Positions 36,901-49,109 of a DNA stretch of 64,000 nucleotides are shown piece after piece; within the stretch, counting starts at the first letter, position 1; each line of letters begins with the position of its first letter. The notes under the pieces are model-generated. The model did no database searches. It was not told the origin of the DNA and saw only the letters and a program-made list of their open reading frames with translations. The position numbers and the translations under genes are program-made. Origin of the DNA: Synchiropus splendidus (taxonomy: Eukaryota; Chordata; Actinopteri; Syngnathiformes; Callionymidae); the NCBI RefSeq assembly GCF_027744825.2, contig NC_071334.1:29474937-29538936 (forward strand). The letters are read 5' to 3'.

Positions 36901-39900
36901 TACATTCACCTCTGGACAGAGTCAGATTTAAATGGCAAACAGCCATAGATTTTTTTTCCGTTGTACCTCCTGCGTCACTGCAGATAGTGGTTATGAAAAT
37001 GAGCAACCTGGATTTGACACAGGAGGAGTGAATGCACTGTGGTCTCCAGGGACTCAGAGTGGTGGATTTGTGATCAATGGGTCGTGATCAGAGTTTTGTT
37101 CCAGGGGCAGCTGGTCACTGTTTTTGCATCCTTTGAGTAATGTGGAGATGGGTTTTTGTTTCGGCTCCATCACTCTGAATCACCGTGTCACCGTGACCTA
37201 AGGTGCCACAACACCCACGTGGAGGTTTTTCATCTTGTGTTTGCCCATCGTACACAGTCATGGACCGAATATTTCCCAGCGACCTACAAATGAAACTTAC
37301 TTGGAAAAAAAAAAACTTATTGATCAAACAAAGTTTATGCACAGGAAGGGTTGAAAGAAGGAGGATCGGGGAAAGGTGAGGGTCATGGCATTTCATAGAC
37401 AAAACTGTTATTAGAAAATTGTTATCAAGACCTGAGAGTATAAAGTTGCCATCAAGTCTCCATCAAGTATTCAGGTAGGAGAAATTGTATAGGTCACTGT
37501 ATATAGACTTATGATCAAGGTTTGTGTTTCTCTGTGTTGTAGTGTTGCCTGTAGCCTAGTGCTCCAGGCAGGGCGTCCCATGACAAAGTGACCTTGGGTG
37601 AGAGGGCAGACGTCATTAAAGGGTGAGTCAGAATTCAGAATATGATACTGCATCAGCTCAGGTGTACAAGGTCTGTCGGTGCTGTGCGACAGTTGGCAAA
37701 AAAGGGGGACAGAACAAAAGAGAGGGAAGATACAGACAAGCAGAACAGTAGATTGTGAGTGTAGGAACATTGAAATGAAAGGGCAGGGAGTTAGCTGATA
37801 TGATGATGAGAAGAAAGGCAGGTGAATTATGTGTGCAGGAAACCAAGCAGAAAGGAAGTTAGGATGGATTCAAGCTCTTTTACCATGGCGTGGACAGGAA
37901 GAGAAATGAGGTGGACAAAATTCTAAAGGAGGTTTATGTTGACAATGTTGCGGAAGTGAAAAAATCGGATGGGATTATGAGTTTGAAGCTTGATTCATGC
38001 AGTCAGTGCTTATGTGTTGGGCAGGGATGGACACATGGGGACAGTTGACAGGTGATGCCAAGGCAGTGTTGTAGCCTGGGCCAGTGAGATTTGTGTTACC
38101 ACATGTACTTGCATGTCTAACGTGCATTCAGCGGCTGCACTGGTTCTCCATGTCTTCCCAAGATAACAAGTGATGAATGGTTTTATGTTTAAATTCATTT
38201 AGAGACACTGCTGAGAAATAACTTCTTCTCACTTCTGTCGCTGACATGAGCAGAGCGGAAGAGAGCGCCCTGAGGAGAAATTGATGAAAACATTGGATCT
38301 AACTGTATATTGTGTTCCAGCAGACTCACAATAACATGAAAGAGCAAAATCTCATGTCGATCACAAACTTGAGAACTCACAGAAACATTGTGTATCTCCT
38401 CCAGCACGTGGTTGTGAAGCACGAGCTCGTGAAACAAATCCCCATTCAGAGTCTCAGTATCTACAGGTGTCTTTATGGAGAGTTTCATGTACTAAAAATA
38501 TGAATGACAGATTCTCTTCTCCGAGCTTTGTTCAGGCTCTCTTTTTGTGAGCTGCAGCATCTATGCACAGTGACACATTCATAAATCCATCAATCTCTCT
38601 TAAGACATTTTTTTTTTTATCTGACACATATTCAATATGGATCCACATTCTCCAGAATAGTGGCAGGAAATGTTTTTGCTGGATCCAAGAAGGAGTTTTC
38701 ACTGTAGTAAAAAAAAATAATAATAATAATAAAAAGTATACCCCTTGATTTTTGACCCCATGGCAAAGGCCACTGGGGAGATGAACATACGGCAATCTAG
38801 GTCAAACCTATTACAGTGGGCAGTGGTCAGCAATCAGGACTTGCTGCAGTCATCCTACTGATTGTATGATGGTCTATGTTCACTTTTTGCTGGTGGTGTA
38901 TAGATCCCAGACAGAACTTGACCTAGTTGAGTGCAGCAGCTCTGGGTTGGTGCTATGTGCAAGTCTGACCAGATTGTGTGTCAGAGTAAAGTGGAATATT
39001 TTGGATAAGGGCTGTCCAGAGAGAGAGGAAAGATGCCTCAGGTCAAATAACACTTTACGCAACAATATTTTTATTTTTCTTGGAATTAAAGTCTGTTTGC
39101 TGCCAAGAACACTTATGAAACAGTACTTAAACTGTTGTTAATTATGACGTTGTATATTACAATGAAATGGTGACCAGTCTTCTTAATCTCTGCTTTTGAA
39201 ATGATAGTACCAGATGAAGTTCTCCATCTGCGCTTCCTGGATTTACTTGGTGGCGGAGCAAGGACACTTTGACCATGACATGCAGAACCTCATTAGTTTT
39301 GAGTTTAAGAAGTCCTTCCTTCTGCAAAATCAAATTCTGAAGTATGAGAGAGAAACAAATCCACCCGTGGGTCAACTGAACGGCAGTATTTTGCAGACTT
39401 CTGTTTTTGACCAAAAATGTCTGATTTTGCAGCAGATTTTTTTGTAATTGTGGAGAAAGTTGCGATCATTTTCGGCTTTGCAAATTAGCCTCTAGAAAAC
39501 ATGTGTCAGTAGTTGCGGGGGTGACAGCGTGCACCCAATGTTTTGTCATGGAGCTCCTAAGACTAGTGTTAATTTTGCTGCCCATTTTTCAATTTAGTCT
39601 TAGTCTCAGTCTTGTGGTCAAGTTAATTCTTCGTCTGAGTCATATTTAGTCATTCACATATCATTTTTGTTGGTCATGTTTTAGTCGACTAAAAGTCACA
39701 ACAACTTAGACAAAAGTAAACTCACTGTATTTTAGTTTCAGTCAAAGCATGTAGGGATTCGAATGAAATGTCACATGGTACAGCACACGGCAATGGCGTG
39801 ACTAAACCAGTGTCCACACAAAGGTGATATCATTGATGGTGCTGTTGAATCAGGTGTCGATTGAAAGATGACAACCTGTCCATTGATATGGAAAGTGATG

Positions 39901-42900
39901 GCGCAGGAGCTCAGACTAGTCTGGAGATGACTCACTTGAAAGACTGACCCAGAAACTGTGAACACTGGCGCCTGCCAACAGCCACGTCACACTCGTGTCC
40001 ATTTGAAATTATGCCTGCAAATGCTTGTGCCATTGGCAACAACAAATCTGTCTATCTTGTCTCGAGGGCAAATAAATCTGAAGAGGGCCTTCACTAAACC
40101 GAAACTGGTTCAATGGCATGCATGGCAGGGAGTGTCCTTCAGCTTGCTCTCTATCTTGCAGGCGCATACGTTTCCAAACTACCATATTGTCAATTCAATT
40201 TTTAAAGCATGGCAACCTTGTCCTACCTGATATAAGTCTTCAAAAAGCATCCATTTTTCAACAGAATTGCATTCAGGAATTGACAGCCAGTGGCTGATCT
40301 TAAAATGGTATTGAAATAAAACGGTCTATACTTGTTCACTTTGTCCAGGTCCTGGTTTTGTATCAGCCAGCTGTTCTGTTGCTCAATTTCATCCTCCTAT
40401 GCCAGAGACGAAGGAACATCTTGTTTCATTTTGGAGGACAACTTGTAGCATAGATATTATGATTCAATTAATTTCAATGTCTGGCCGTGCATGTCACCAC
40501 AGGGGAACGGCCATTTATTGATAACAAAGTTTGTTAGGAAGTCAGAGGTCTGGTAAACGGCACGTGTCTATCGGTGAGGACGACTCGGGAGAATTTGCAG
40601 CACTGTCAGTCCACAAACTGCCAAGTGAAGCCGAGCTGGCAGCAGAACATAAGCTCATTTGCTCACTAATTTGTATTCATTTCTATTAAAGAGCTCTAAC
40701 TAAAGCTATGTTTTCAGAGAGCTGGTTTTAAGGCCAGTTCACACAAACAACTTTATTGCACAAAATCAGCGTTTTTAGTCACTAGAAATGGATAGACTTG
40801 AAATAAAAAGTTGTTTATTATCTGTGTCACCTAACAGCAACTTTTAATGGTCATAGCCCAACGTTTAGCCTCAGTCCACCACCCTTTCAATGGACAAAAA
40901 TAACAACGGTGAAGTCCAGAGTACTACTCTTTGTGCTTTGTGCAACATTAAAAACCAGAACTGGTACCACGATCAAGTATTTTTGTCCACTGGCCAAAGA
41001 CATCAGGCCTAGTATGAACCTGGAAAGGTTGTCTGTCAAGGGGATATGAACAAGTAAGCAAACCATAACTAGGTCGACAACTCTCAAACTTTATGTTGTC
41101 CATGATATTGGTGGTAAGAGATAAGAGCTGTGAGCTAAAGGACATTATGTCTCATTGTAAAAAAACACTATTTGCTTGTAGAAAAACAACATGCACAATT
41201 GAGCCTGGTTAAAGCTTCAATGCAGGTTCAAACACAACTTACAAACAAAAAATTGAATTGAAAAGTTACCTAGAAATGTTCCAGTGAATCCCAAAGCCAG
41301 AAAGCTAGTTACCACCAGTATGGTTCCGGTCACAATTAAAACCACACCAGCGTAGAAGACACTCGTCTGGTCCATTACGTCCCACCGAGCCTGAGCCTTC
41401 ATTGCCACTGTCATGCTGCAGAGAGAGAGAGAAAAAACGGTTGTTTTTTTGCATTCACTGGATTTATTCAGGAGTGGATTTTAATGACAAAACTACATGA
41501 AAAGCAAATGGAGAATAAATCATTTTGATTTAGTCATCACTTGCAGTGGAAAACTCAAAATACAGTGTCAAGTTATTTTGGAAGTACAGTATTTCAAACT
41601 GATGAAAACTTTTTCACCCAGTTAATTTGAATTAAAAGATGGACATTGAAGAAAACATGACCAACATTCTTGTGGCTATACACTACTGGCACCTGGATTG
41701 GTTTCAGTTTTACTGTGTGAGATTTTCCAGAGTCACGGGTGACAAGAACAGATTGTCACACTCAATCTCCAGAAACAGATATATTTCCCAGCCTGATAGA
41801 AATGTTGACTTTGGACAAACACATCACAATGTCTGCAAGAAAAAAAATACGACTTCAATAATGTAGCTGACGCCGAAGTCAGTCTTCAGCGTAACAATAT
41901 TGGATGTGAAAAATTGGTATTGAATCATTTGGTCACAATATGGCACTGTCTCCTGCCACGCAACAGTCTACCATCTACCTATCAAAGAGAGGTACCAGGG
42001 GATTATTATGACTGCTCTCTTTGATCCATAGAGGAGAAAGCCTTCATTGTTTTCAGGTTTTCTCTGGGGAAAAACAATTAGAAGTCAATTTGTTGGATTG
42101 TTTGAAAGCAAATTACCCTGAGGCCCAAACAACTTGGACTTTGGCATCATCAACCAACTTTCAACTTCACAGGCTTCTTCACTCAAACAAAATGAAACAC
42201 AATTCACCACAATTCTCACTTTTGCGGCAAACTTTTCACAGTCTCAGTTAATGTGAGTGATTCAGATAATATGGTTAATCAGGCCCAAGGATTGGTGAAG
42301 TGGAAATTCTTTCCTTGGAATCCATTTGCTGCATTCTGGATGTCTGCAGGACAGAGAAAACAAAGTCCTTCTTGTGTCCCACAGTGCTTTTGATTTATAC
42401 TGACGTCACACTTGAGTCTCACTCATTACGTCAAAACATATTTTGTTTTGTCATTGCAGTCAACAGAAAAGTTCATTTCGATGAACAGTGAAACAAGCGT
42501 ATAGCATTTCTTTTATCTTAGTAGTTCTACAGCTGGGAAAGGTTTCGTGGTCGTTTTCCCAACCTAATCCCACTTCATCAAATGAGGTTTGGGATACTTG
42601 CAACTTAGTTACTGATGTTTGTGAGAGTGCTCAGTTATCCGGGTCATCACGCAGCAAAGGTTTGAATCAGGTCAACCGCACTAGTAATAGTCAAAGAAGA
42701 CGTTTCACCTCCTATCCAGGAGGCTTTGTCAGTTCTAAGAGCTGGGTTGGAGTTCAGGCTTATATTAGGCCAGTTGAATGGGCAAAGGTGTTCATGGACA
42801 GGGGTGGAGCCAATCCAGTGTGATGGGTGACAAGGTCAGCATTATGCTAATGGGGATGTGTTTATGGGTCCCCGCCCATTGGGGATGGGTATCAATGGGC

Positions 42901-45900
42901 CATTAAAGCAAATGCTGAATGTAGCCCAGGTGGCCATTGGGGCTATTCAGATGTTGAAACTGTACAGGTGTGAAGGACCTGTCCAAGCCTAGATCAGCGG
43001 CTAAATCTGACTAGGGATGGTGTTTAGGTCAGCATTGTATGAGGATGAAAGATGGTGTCTCAGTCCTCCACCTCTGTTCAGAGAGGGTTTTCCCACTTTG
43101 ACAAAAATGACATCTTTTACTCAAACCACCGGTCTTCTTTTGCCAAAATGCCGACATTGCTGTCTTCAAAAGAGTGTTTCTTGTCCTCTAGGTGTCTAGC
43201 TGAGTCTTGTCCAGAGGAGTTGGCTCTCCTGTGTTGGGCCATTCTTTTGTGGAGAGGTTGTTTAGTTTCTCCAATGTGTAGGTCTGGGCACTCTTGGCCG
43301 CACTGGACTGCATAAACCACATTACTCCTTTTGTGGTGAGGAGTTTTGTCCTTGGGATGGTTGAGTTTCTGTTGCATACTTTGAACTGAACCCTGACTTC
43401 ATGTTTGCTAAAGATTCTACGGAGTTTCTCAGAGACCCCGGCCACATAGGGAATAACAATAACAATAACATAGTTACTGATCCCACTGATAATTCATGCC
43501 TCTAGGGATAAGTTGTCGAGTCATTTAAAGGGGCCCTATTATGGTTTTGTATGTGTTAAGAGTTATCTACAGTGTTACAGCGAGATGAAGTTGTAATGAT
43601 GCTCTCCTCTCTTCAGTTTTTCTTGACCTTCACCTTCGGCACACAGGTGGAAGTAATCCCCATCCACCTGCTGGAGGCGGCAGCCTTTAAATTCCACCTG
43701 GTTCCAGTCTTGTGTGCTTGACCGTCAAGTTTCCAGACTCGTAAAATTCCAGAACGTTCTCTCGCTACTTGGACCCGGAGTTTTCTGATTTTGTATTTTT
43801 GCCTTGGTCCCTGGGCTTCTTTAGTTGTGTTTTTCCTTCTCACCGTGTCTTGTCCCGACATCCACATATGCTTTTGATTTCCAGACTCGTGCTCCCTTGG
43901 TTGATCATTTGTTTTCTCCACAGTTTGATGGACATTTTCGAATTTTTGACTTTTTTGAGACATTTGGACTCCTGATATTTTGTGATTGCGATTCACTGAT
44001 TCTGATATCCAATCCTCATCTGAATGATTTTGCCAAGTATACCTACAAACTTCATGCTGCGCACAACAAAAATGAGGACAAACATATGAACTGAGCCAGG
44101 AAAAGAGCATCTCGACACATTAACAGTGGCAGCACTACTTAGTTCTCCTCAGTCAGCACCTTAAACAAACAGGTTTGTTTATGCTGCTTCGAATACATAG
44201 CTCAACAAAGTGTCAGGCACTGCACATCATGTCACTCTTCTAAGGCAAAACAGAACATTTTGCACATGGGCATTTTGTAAACTTGATATAACCTTGAAAT
44301 TACATTTCTTTTTAATTGTGTTTTGGATGAGAAACACAGATGATCGTCACATCAGAATCCAATAAGACAGGCTTATAAATGAAAACTACCCAGAGACTAA
44401 ATGCATGCTGTCACACATGTAGCGCCTCCCCTGAGGAAGCACTTGTTGCTGGGAAACAAATAATAATGGTTTTATCAAATTTTCTTCTATTTGCAGAGCT
44501 TCTCCATCCACCAACGTAAAAAAAGCTATTTATAGCTGCAAATGTTGTCTTTGCCCCAAAACAAACACTGAAAGTTACCAGAGGAGACAGATTTTCAGTC
44601 TGTTTCATATTTAATACGCCTCACAGTGTTTTTATGCTGTTTTTCATGAACAGGCTCATTTCCATAATGGAAAGTCCAATGAATGGAAACAATTAAAAAC
44701 AGAATTCATCATATCCAAACTTCTGCCAAAGCTCAGTAGTAGTACACGGATCTGTGATCGAACAGACGCCAGTGCATCAGTGTACACAACAATCGTCATC
44801 CTTAAATGCAGGAATTATGATATATATTTTTAAACAGATATTTTTAGACTTTTTTCAAGAGGTTGGTGGACAATGTGTTATAAAAAGGAATTCACAATTC
44901 ACTTTAGATTTTTTAATCACCTTTGAATTATGAATCCTATTATTAATGTACTAATCCTTTGTTGTTTGATGGCCTTATATACTTTAACAGACAAGGTTCT
45001 CCTTGAATAGAAGCAATGGGAAGACATTCATAACATTCGTTGCACTCAATCTCCTCGCTCAGACATCTTTCACAACTCACTTTTCTTTTGGGGCTCAAAC
45101 CAAATGGTCATTGGGCAACAGTGTTTAAATGTATTAGCCTCTTAAGAATTGCAAATCTGAACAGCACGCAAAAACTTTTGCTCCCGATAATAGGAACCAG
45201 AAACCAAGTATTAATCAAGTAATAATAATAGAAATTGTGGTCAGCTTTATTCGTAGAATCAGAAGTTTTCATTTCAACAGAAAACATTAAAAGCATCAGA
45301 AAGATGATGTATTGTGTAAACAAGCTTTGACTTACTTTTATTCAATGTTTGTGCTAACTTTAACAATCCCAGCTCTTTGTTTGGCACAGACTGGTGTTCC
45401 CCCAGTATGTAAGTATGTTTGACCGCCTTCAATATAAAATCTTAAACACTCTTATGAATTTTTCTAAGGTCAGTGGGCCACACAGTTTAGCCGACTTTGT
45501 TGTTGAATCGTTCTTGCACCGGACAATGGAGCACTGGTTGCCGGACAATCTTGCTGTATGTGTGCATAGGCACACCTGTGGCTTCCTGTTAAAATACGCT
45601 GTGATTCCAGAAAGTGAAAACTGTTCCTGCTAGTCTGTGATGTGAATCCTATGGCGCGGTCTCCTTTGTTAGAGGGGGCAGAAAGTGTAATGCGATCCGG
45701 TGAGCTGGCAAGCCGCGTGAGACACAAAAAGCTACTGCTGGGCTGTCTGTTGAGTAAGATGGTCAGTCAGGACACACTGCTGGGATTTTAGATTGAAAAG
45801 GAGATGGGAAAACAGGTCTGTGGGACAGAAAGAGACACAAGGGGAATGACCGTTACTTTGGTTATAATGCTCTATGAAGTCACTGATGACGAAGTGCCCT

Positions 45901-48710
45901 CCTTCTGCTAAATATATGTGAGCGTGTGTGTGTGGCCGCATGAGTGCGGTTTCATGACTGACTAATTTGGTTGCTTCTGATGGTGAATTTGAAGAGAGTA
46001 ACCTCAAAATCTTTAATCCCGTCAGTGTCACCGGGATTGTCACTAGGACCTCTGTTCTATATTCACAAAAATGGTCAACTTCTGCCTCGAACAAGGGGAA
46101 GAATCAGGATTCCGACCTGACAGTAGTTTAGATGTTCTGAAAAGCTGTGATCATAAACAAAAAATGTCATCCAAATAAGGACAGAATAATGAGGTCACAA
46201 AACATATAAAACAAGAAATAAAGAAGCGGAAGTAGGGAAAGATGAGAAAATGGCCATAGAAAATGCTTACATTACATTCTACGCATTAATTGTAGCTGTA
46301 TTATGAGGAGAAAATGACTGCTTTACAGAGCAGGGAGTGCAGAGAACAAATGATCTGATGACACCTGACCTAATTCTAGAAGATTGGTGAGACAAGTTGT
46401 ACCCAGCAGGAACATTTCTACTCCATCCAACGTCTCAAGCAAACCGCCTAAAACTACCTCAAAAACAGAAAGAAAGAAAATAGGGTATTTAAGGACCCAT
46501 TGCATATTAACAAAAGATATTTCAAATTCATAACACACTTGCTTGGGATTAAATGCATGGAATACAAAATTCAGGGCCACATAATCACATTGTATTTACA
46601 GGCTGTGAACTAAAAACCATTCAGTAAAGCTGTGTCTCCAAATTGGGCTTTAGGTTGGCAGTGTGACAACCTTGAATTGGTGGTACTTTGTGGTTACTAA
46701 CAGAATGAATCTGTGAAAGTTATGATTCTGGTCTGAATCTTTAGGCACAGAATGGAAGTTATGTGACTGTTTTCCAACTCCATTCACCCATCCACCGATT
46801 TTCCTTTTCTTTGTACTGTGGTGTCACTGTGGTCATTCCAAGCCTGATCAGTTGCCTCTATATCACATATAGAAAGAAAGACCACCATGGTTGCTTTTAA
46901 CTGGCCAGTCAATTTCGCTGTATGCCACTGGATTGTAGGAGTAACTCACAACACAGCAGGAAACCAACATACAAACTGAACCTTACAGTTTGTATGTGTC
47001 CCTAGATTTGAGCCAGGGACACGATTCGCACTGGATTCCTCGCTGGTGTACTACTGTGTGCTAGCTTAGCAATGTTTTGTTCTGTTTCACAAAACCTTCT
47101 CTATTTATCTTCCTCTTTAATAATTTCTGTTTTACACATTCATTCATCACAAACAGATCAACCTCCATGACCGTGTCGCCCTATCCAAAAGCGTGGTTGC
47201 CATGCAACAGATGTGCACGTGAGGGAGACAGAGAGGGGGAAAGAAGTAGGTAACTTGTTCCATTCAGTTGGCGTGACTTTTATTGTAGGAGGTTTTGGTG
47301 CATCGTGGGTGGAGTGGGAGATTTTTTTGTCCCTGGCATAGAAGAACGAAAGGACAAATTAAAAAAAAAAAGAGAAAGTATTGAGAATCAAAAAGACAGC
47401 AACGTGTATGGAGCCAAAGGTTGGAGCTATAGAGATTTAAAAGAGCTCTTTGTCTGCAACGTCTAAACGGTTTGCATAACTTAAGTGATTCAAATAGTGT
47501 CTGGCATGTAGGCAGGACTTGGTTTTCTGCATTTTAGGTCAGTGTGTCATTGAAGTGCTTGTGCAACTCCTGGATATAAGGCTAAAATCACTGGAGTTTG
47601 GCCTCATTTATTGTGCTTATGGGCATTGTTTAACAAACGTTGACCTATTTAAAGTAAGTCAACAGAATTTATTTTATTGAAATGTCGTTTAATTGTTTAT
47701 TTATTTAATGACATCATCACACACAGCACTGACTTTGATCCAAATTAAGTTATTTATCAAAGAAGAAGTCAGTCTTAATATACACTTTGATGGCAACATA
47801 CTGTGAATTAGGGCTGAATGATTTTGGGTGAAAATTTCTTTTTGCTGGAAGGGTTGCACTTGAGGAGACGAGGAACAAGGAAATGGTCAAATGGAGAGGA
47901 CACATGAGAGACATGGGTTGGACAGTCCACATACAGTATTCTTTGACCGTTATTCTGTTGATTCGCTCCTGCTTGGTCGTGAGTGGCTGCAGTCACAGCT
48001 GAAATGACAGCAGTAGGTGGCCAAGATTTTCACCTCAGCTACAGTGGCCTGCATTTGATTTCCTTTACCATTCAAAAACCACATTCTTTTACATCGCAAA
48101 TCGATTTGAACCGCAAATGCACATTTATGTCAGGGTCTTATGAGACTAGATTGAAAAATAAATACAAAAAAAGATTATACTTCCATAAGCTGATGCAAAG
48201 GGTCATGAAGCTAGCCTTGTGGCTATTGATCAGGCTGTTTACTGTGCAATGTAATTTAAACAAATCTGAAACCATCATACTTTAATCTTCAAGCCCACTG
48301 CTTTGCTTGAAAAGTGTGTGATTCACCTGTGGCTGCGATACACGTTGAGTAGGAGGATGACAAAGCCCAAGACGTAACAGGCCAAGTATGGGCTGCCGAA
48401 CATCCTGGACAGATTTCGTGTTCGGTGTTCCCATCGTGCAACCTGCAAAATTGGCGAGTGATGTCAGTTACCTTTGGTCATTCTATAACACGGTCATATA
48501 TGGCAATATGTCACTGATAATTTACCATTACTACGTCAGAGTAAATTTCTGAAACTTTCATTTGTTTCAAAGAGACGGTACAGAGGGAGAATGGCGAACA
48601 TCGCTTGGGAAGCCTGTCTACACTTTCCACAGGGAAGGATAGAACCAAGTGACAACTTGGAGATGACCTTGGAGTCTTAATATTTACATATGTATGCATA
48701 GTTTTCTGAG

Positions 48711-48759
<49 letters not shown>

Positions 48760-49058
48760 TCAAGCCCACAAGATTAAAGTATAGTGGTTATATATATATA
48801 TATATATATAAAACCATATATATATATGATCAGGATCGACTAGTAATACAGTCAGGATCAATGCAATCAGTAATATGAAATACAATCAGGATGTACAATT
48901 TGAAGAGAAGAGAAGAGATGACCTGACCTGAGATTTTAGAGACGTTCAACTGATATGAATATGTCGATTAATTTCACATGCTCATGGTTTGACTTGCACT
49001 ATGTCACTTGAAAATACACTCGAGATTTAAAAAAACACAATCACAGAAAGTTGTACAA

Positions 49059-49109
<51 letters not shown>

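Larger units (their letters stand above)
35773..41269 (-). other. PEMT intron 4
   Basis: This 5.5-kb intron holds an RTE-like endonuclease fragment (37745-38000) and a TTAGTC-rich DNA-element scrap (39555-39745). The 97-codon open frame at 38195-38488 (-) and the frames near 38.9-39.4 kb match nothing I recognise and lack splice or start context. Confidence 0.75.
42615..43465 (-). mobile_element. Penelope-like element fragment with GIY-YIG endonuclease
   Basis: The minus strand encodes, with two frame breaks, [16 protein letters not shown], then [40 protein letters not shown] and [17 protein letters not shown], then after a stop [27 protein letters not shown]...LHIGET is the GIY-YIG core, with the catalytic Arg region (KRMAQHRR) and Glu (RWFE). 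This is the C-terminal endonuclease of Penelope/Neptune-type elements. The reverse transcriptase is missing (5' truncation). Downstream is pseudo-LTR-like sequence including a hammerhead-like motif. It lies inside PEMT intron 3, on the same strand as the gene. Confidence 0.85.
41416..48326 (-). other. PEMT intron 3
   Basis: This 6.9-kb intron holds the Penelope-like fragment (42615-43465), a GGGGCCCTATTATGG-type repeat start (43525), an LTR-like or repeat segment (43606-44100), a degraded L2/SINE-type repeat (46790-47075) and a hAT-like scrap (47809-48150). From 44.1 to 46.7 kb nothing is recognisable. Confidence 0.75.

Noticed and set aside
38195..38488. 97-codon minus-strand ORF in PEMT intron 4, as a possible alternative PEMT exon
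   Set aside because: There is no PEMT homology, and the seven known exons already give a complete in-frame protein.
43613..44110. 165-codon minus-strand ORF in PEMT intron 3
   Set aside because: Composition is repeat-like, there is no domain, and it follows a known repeat start.
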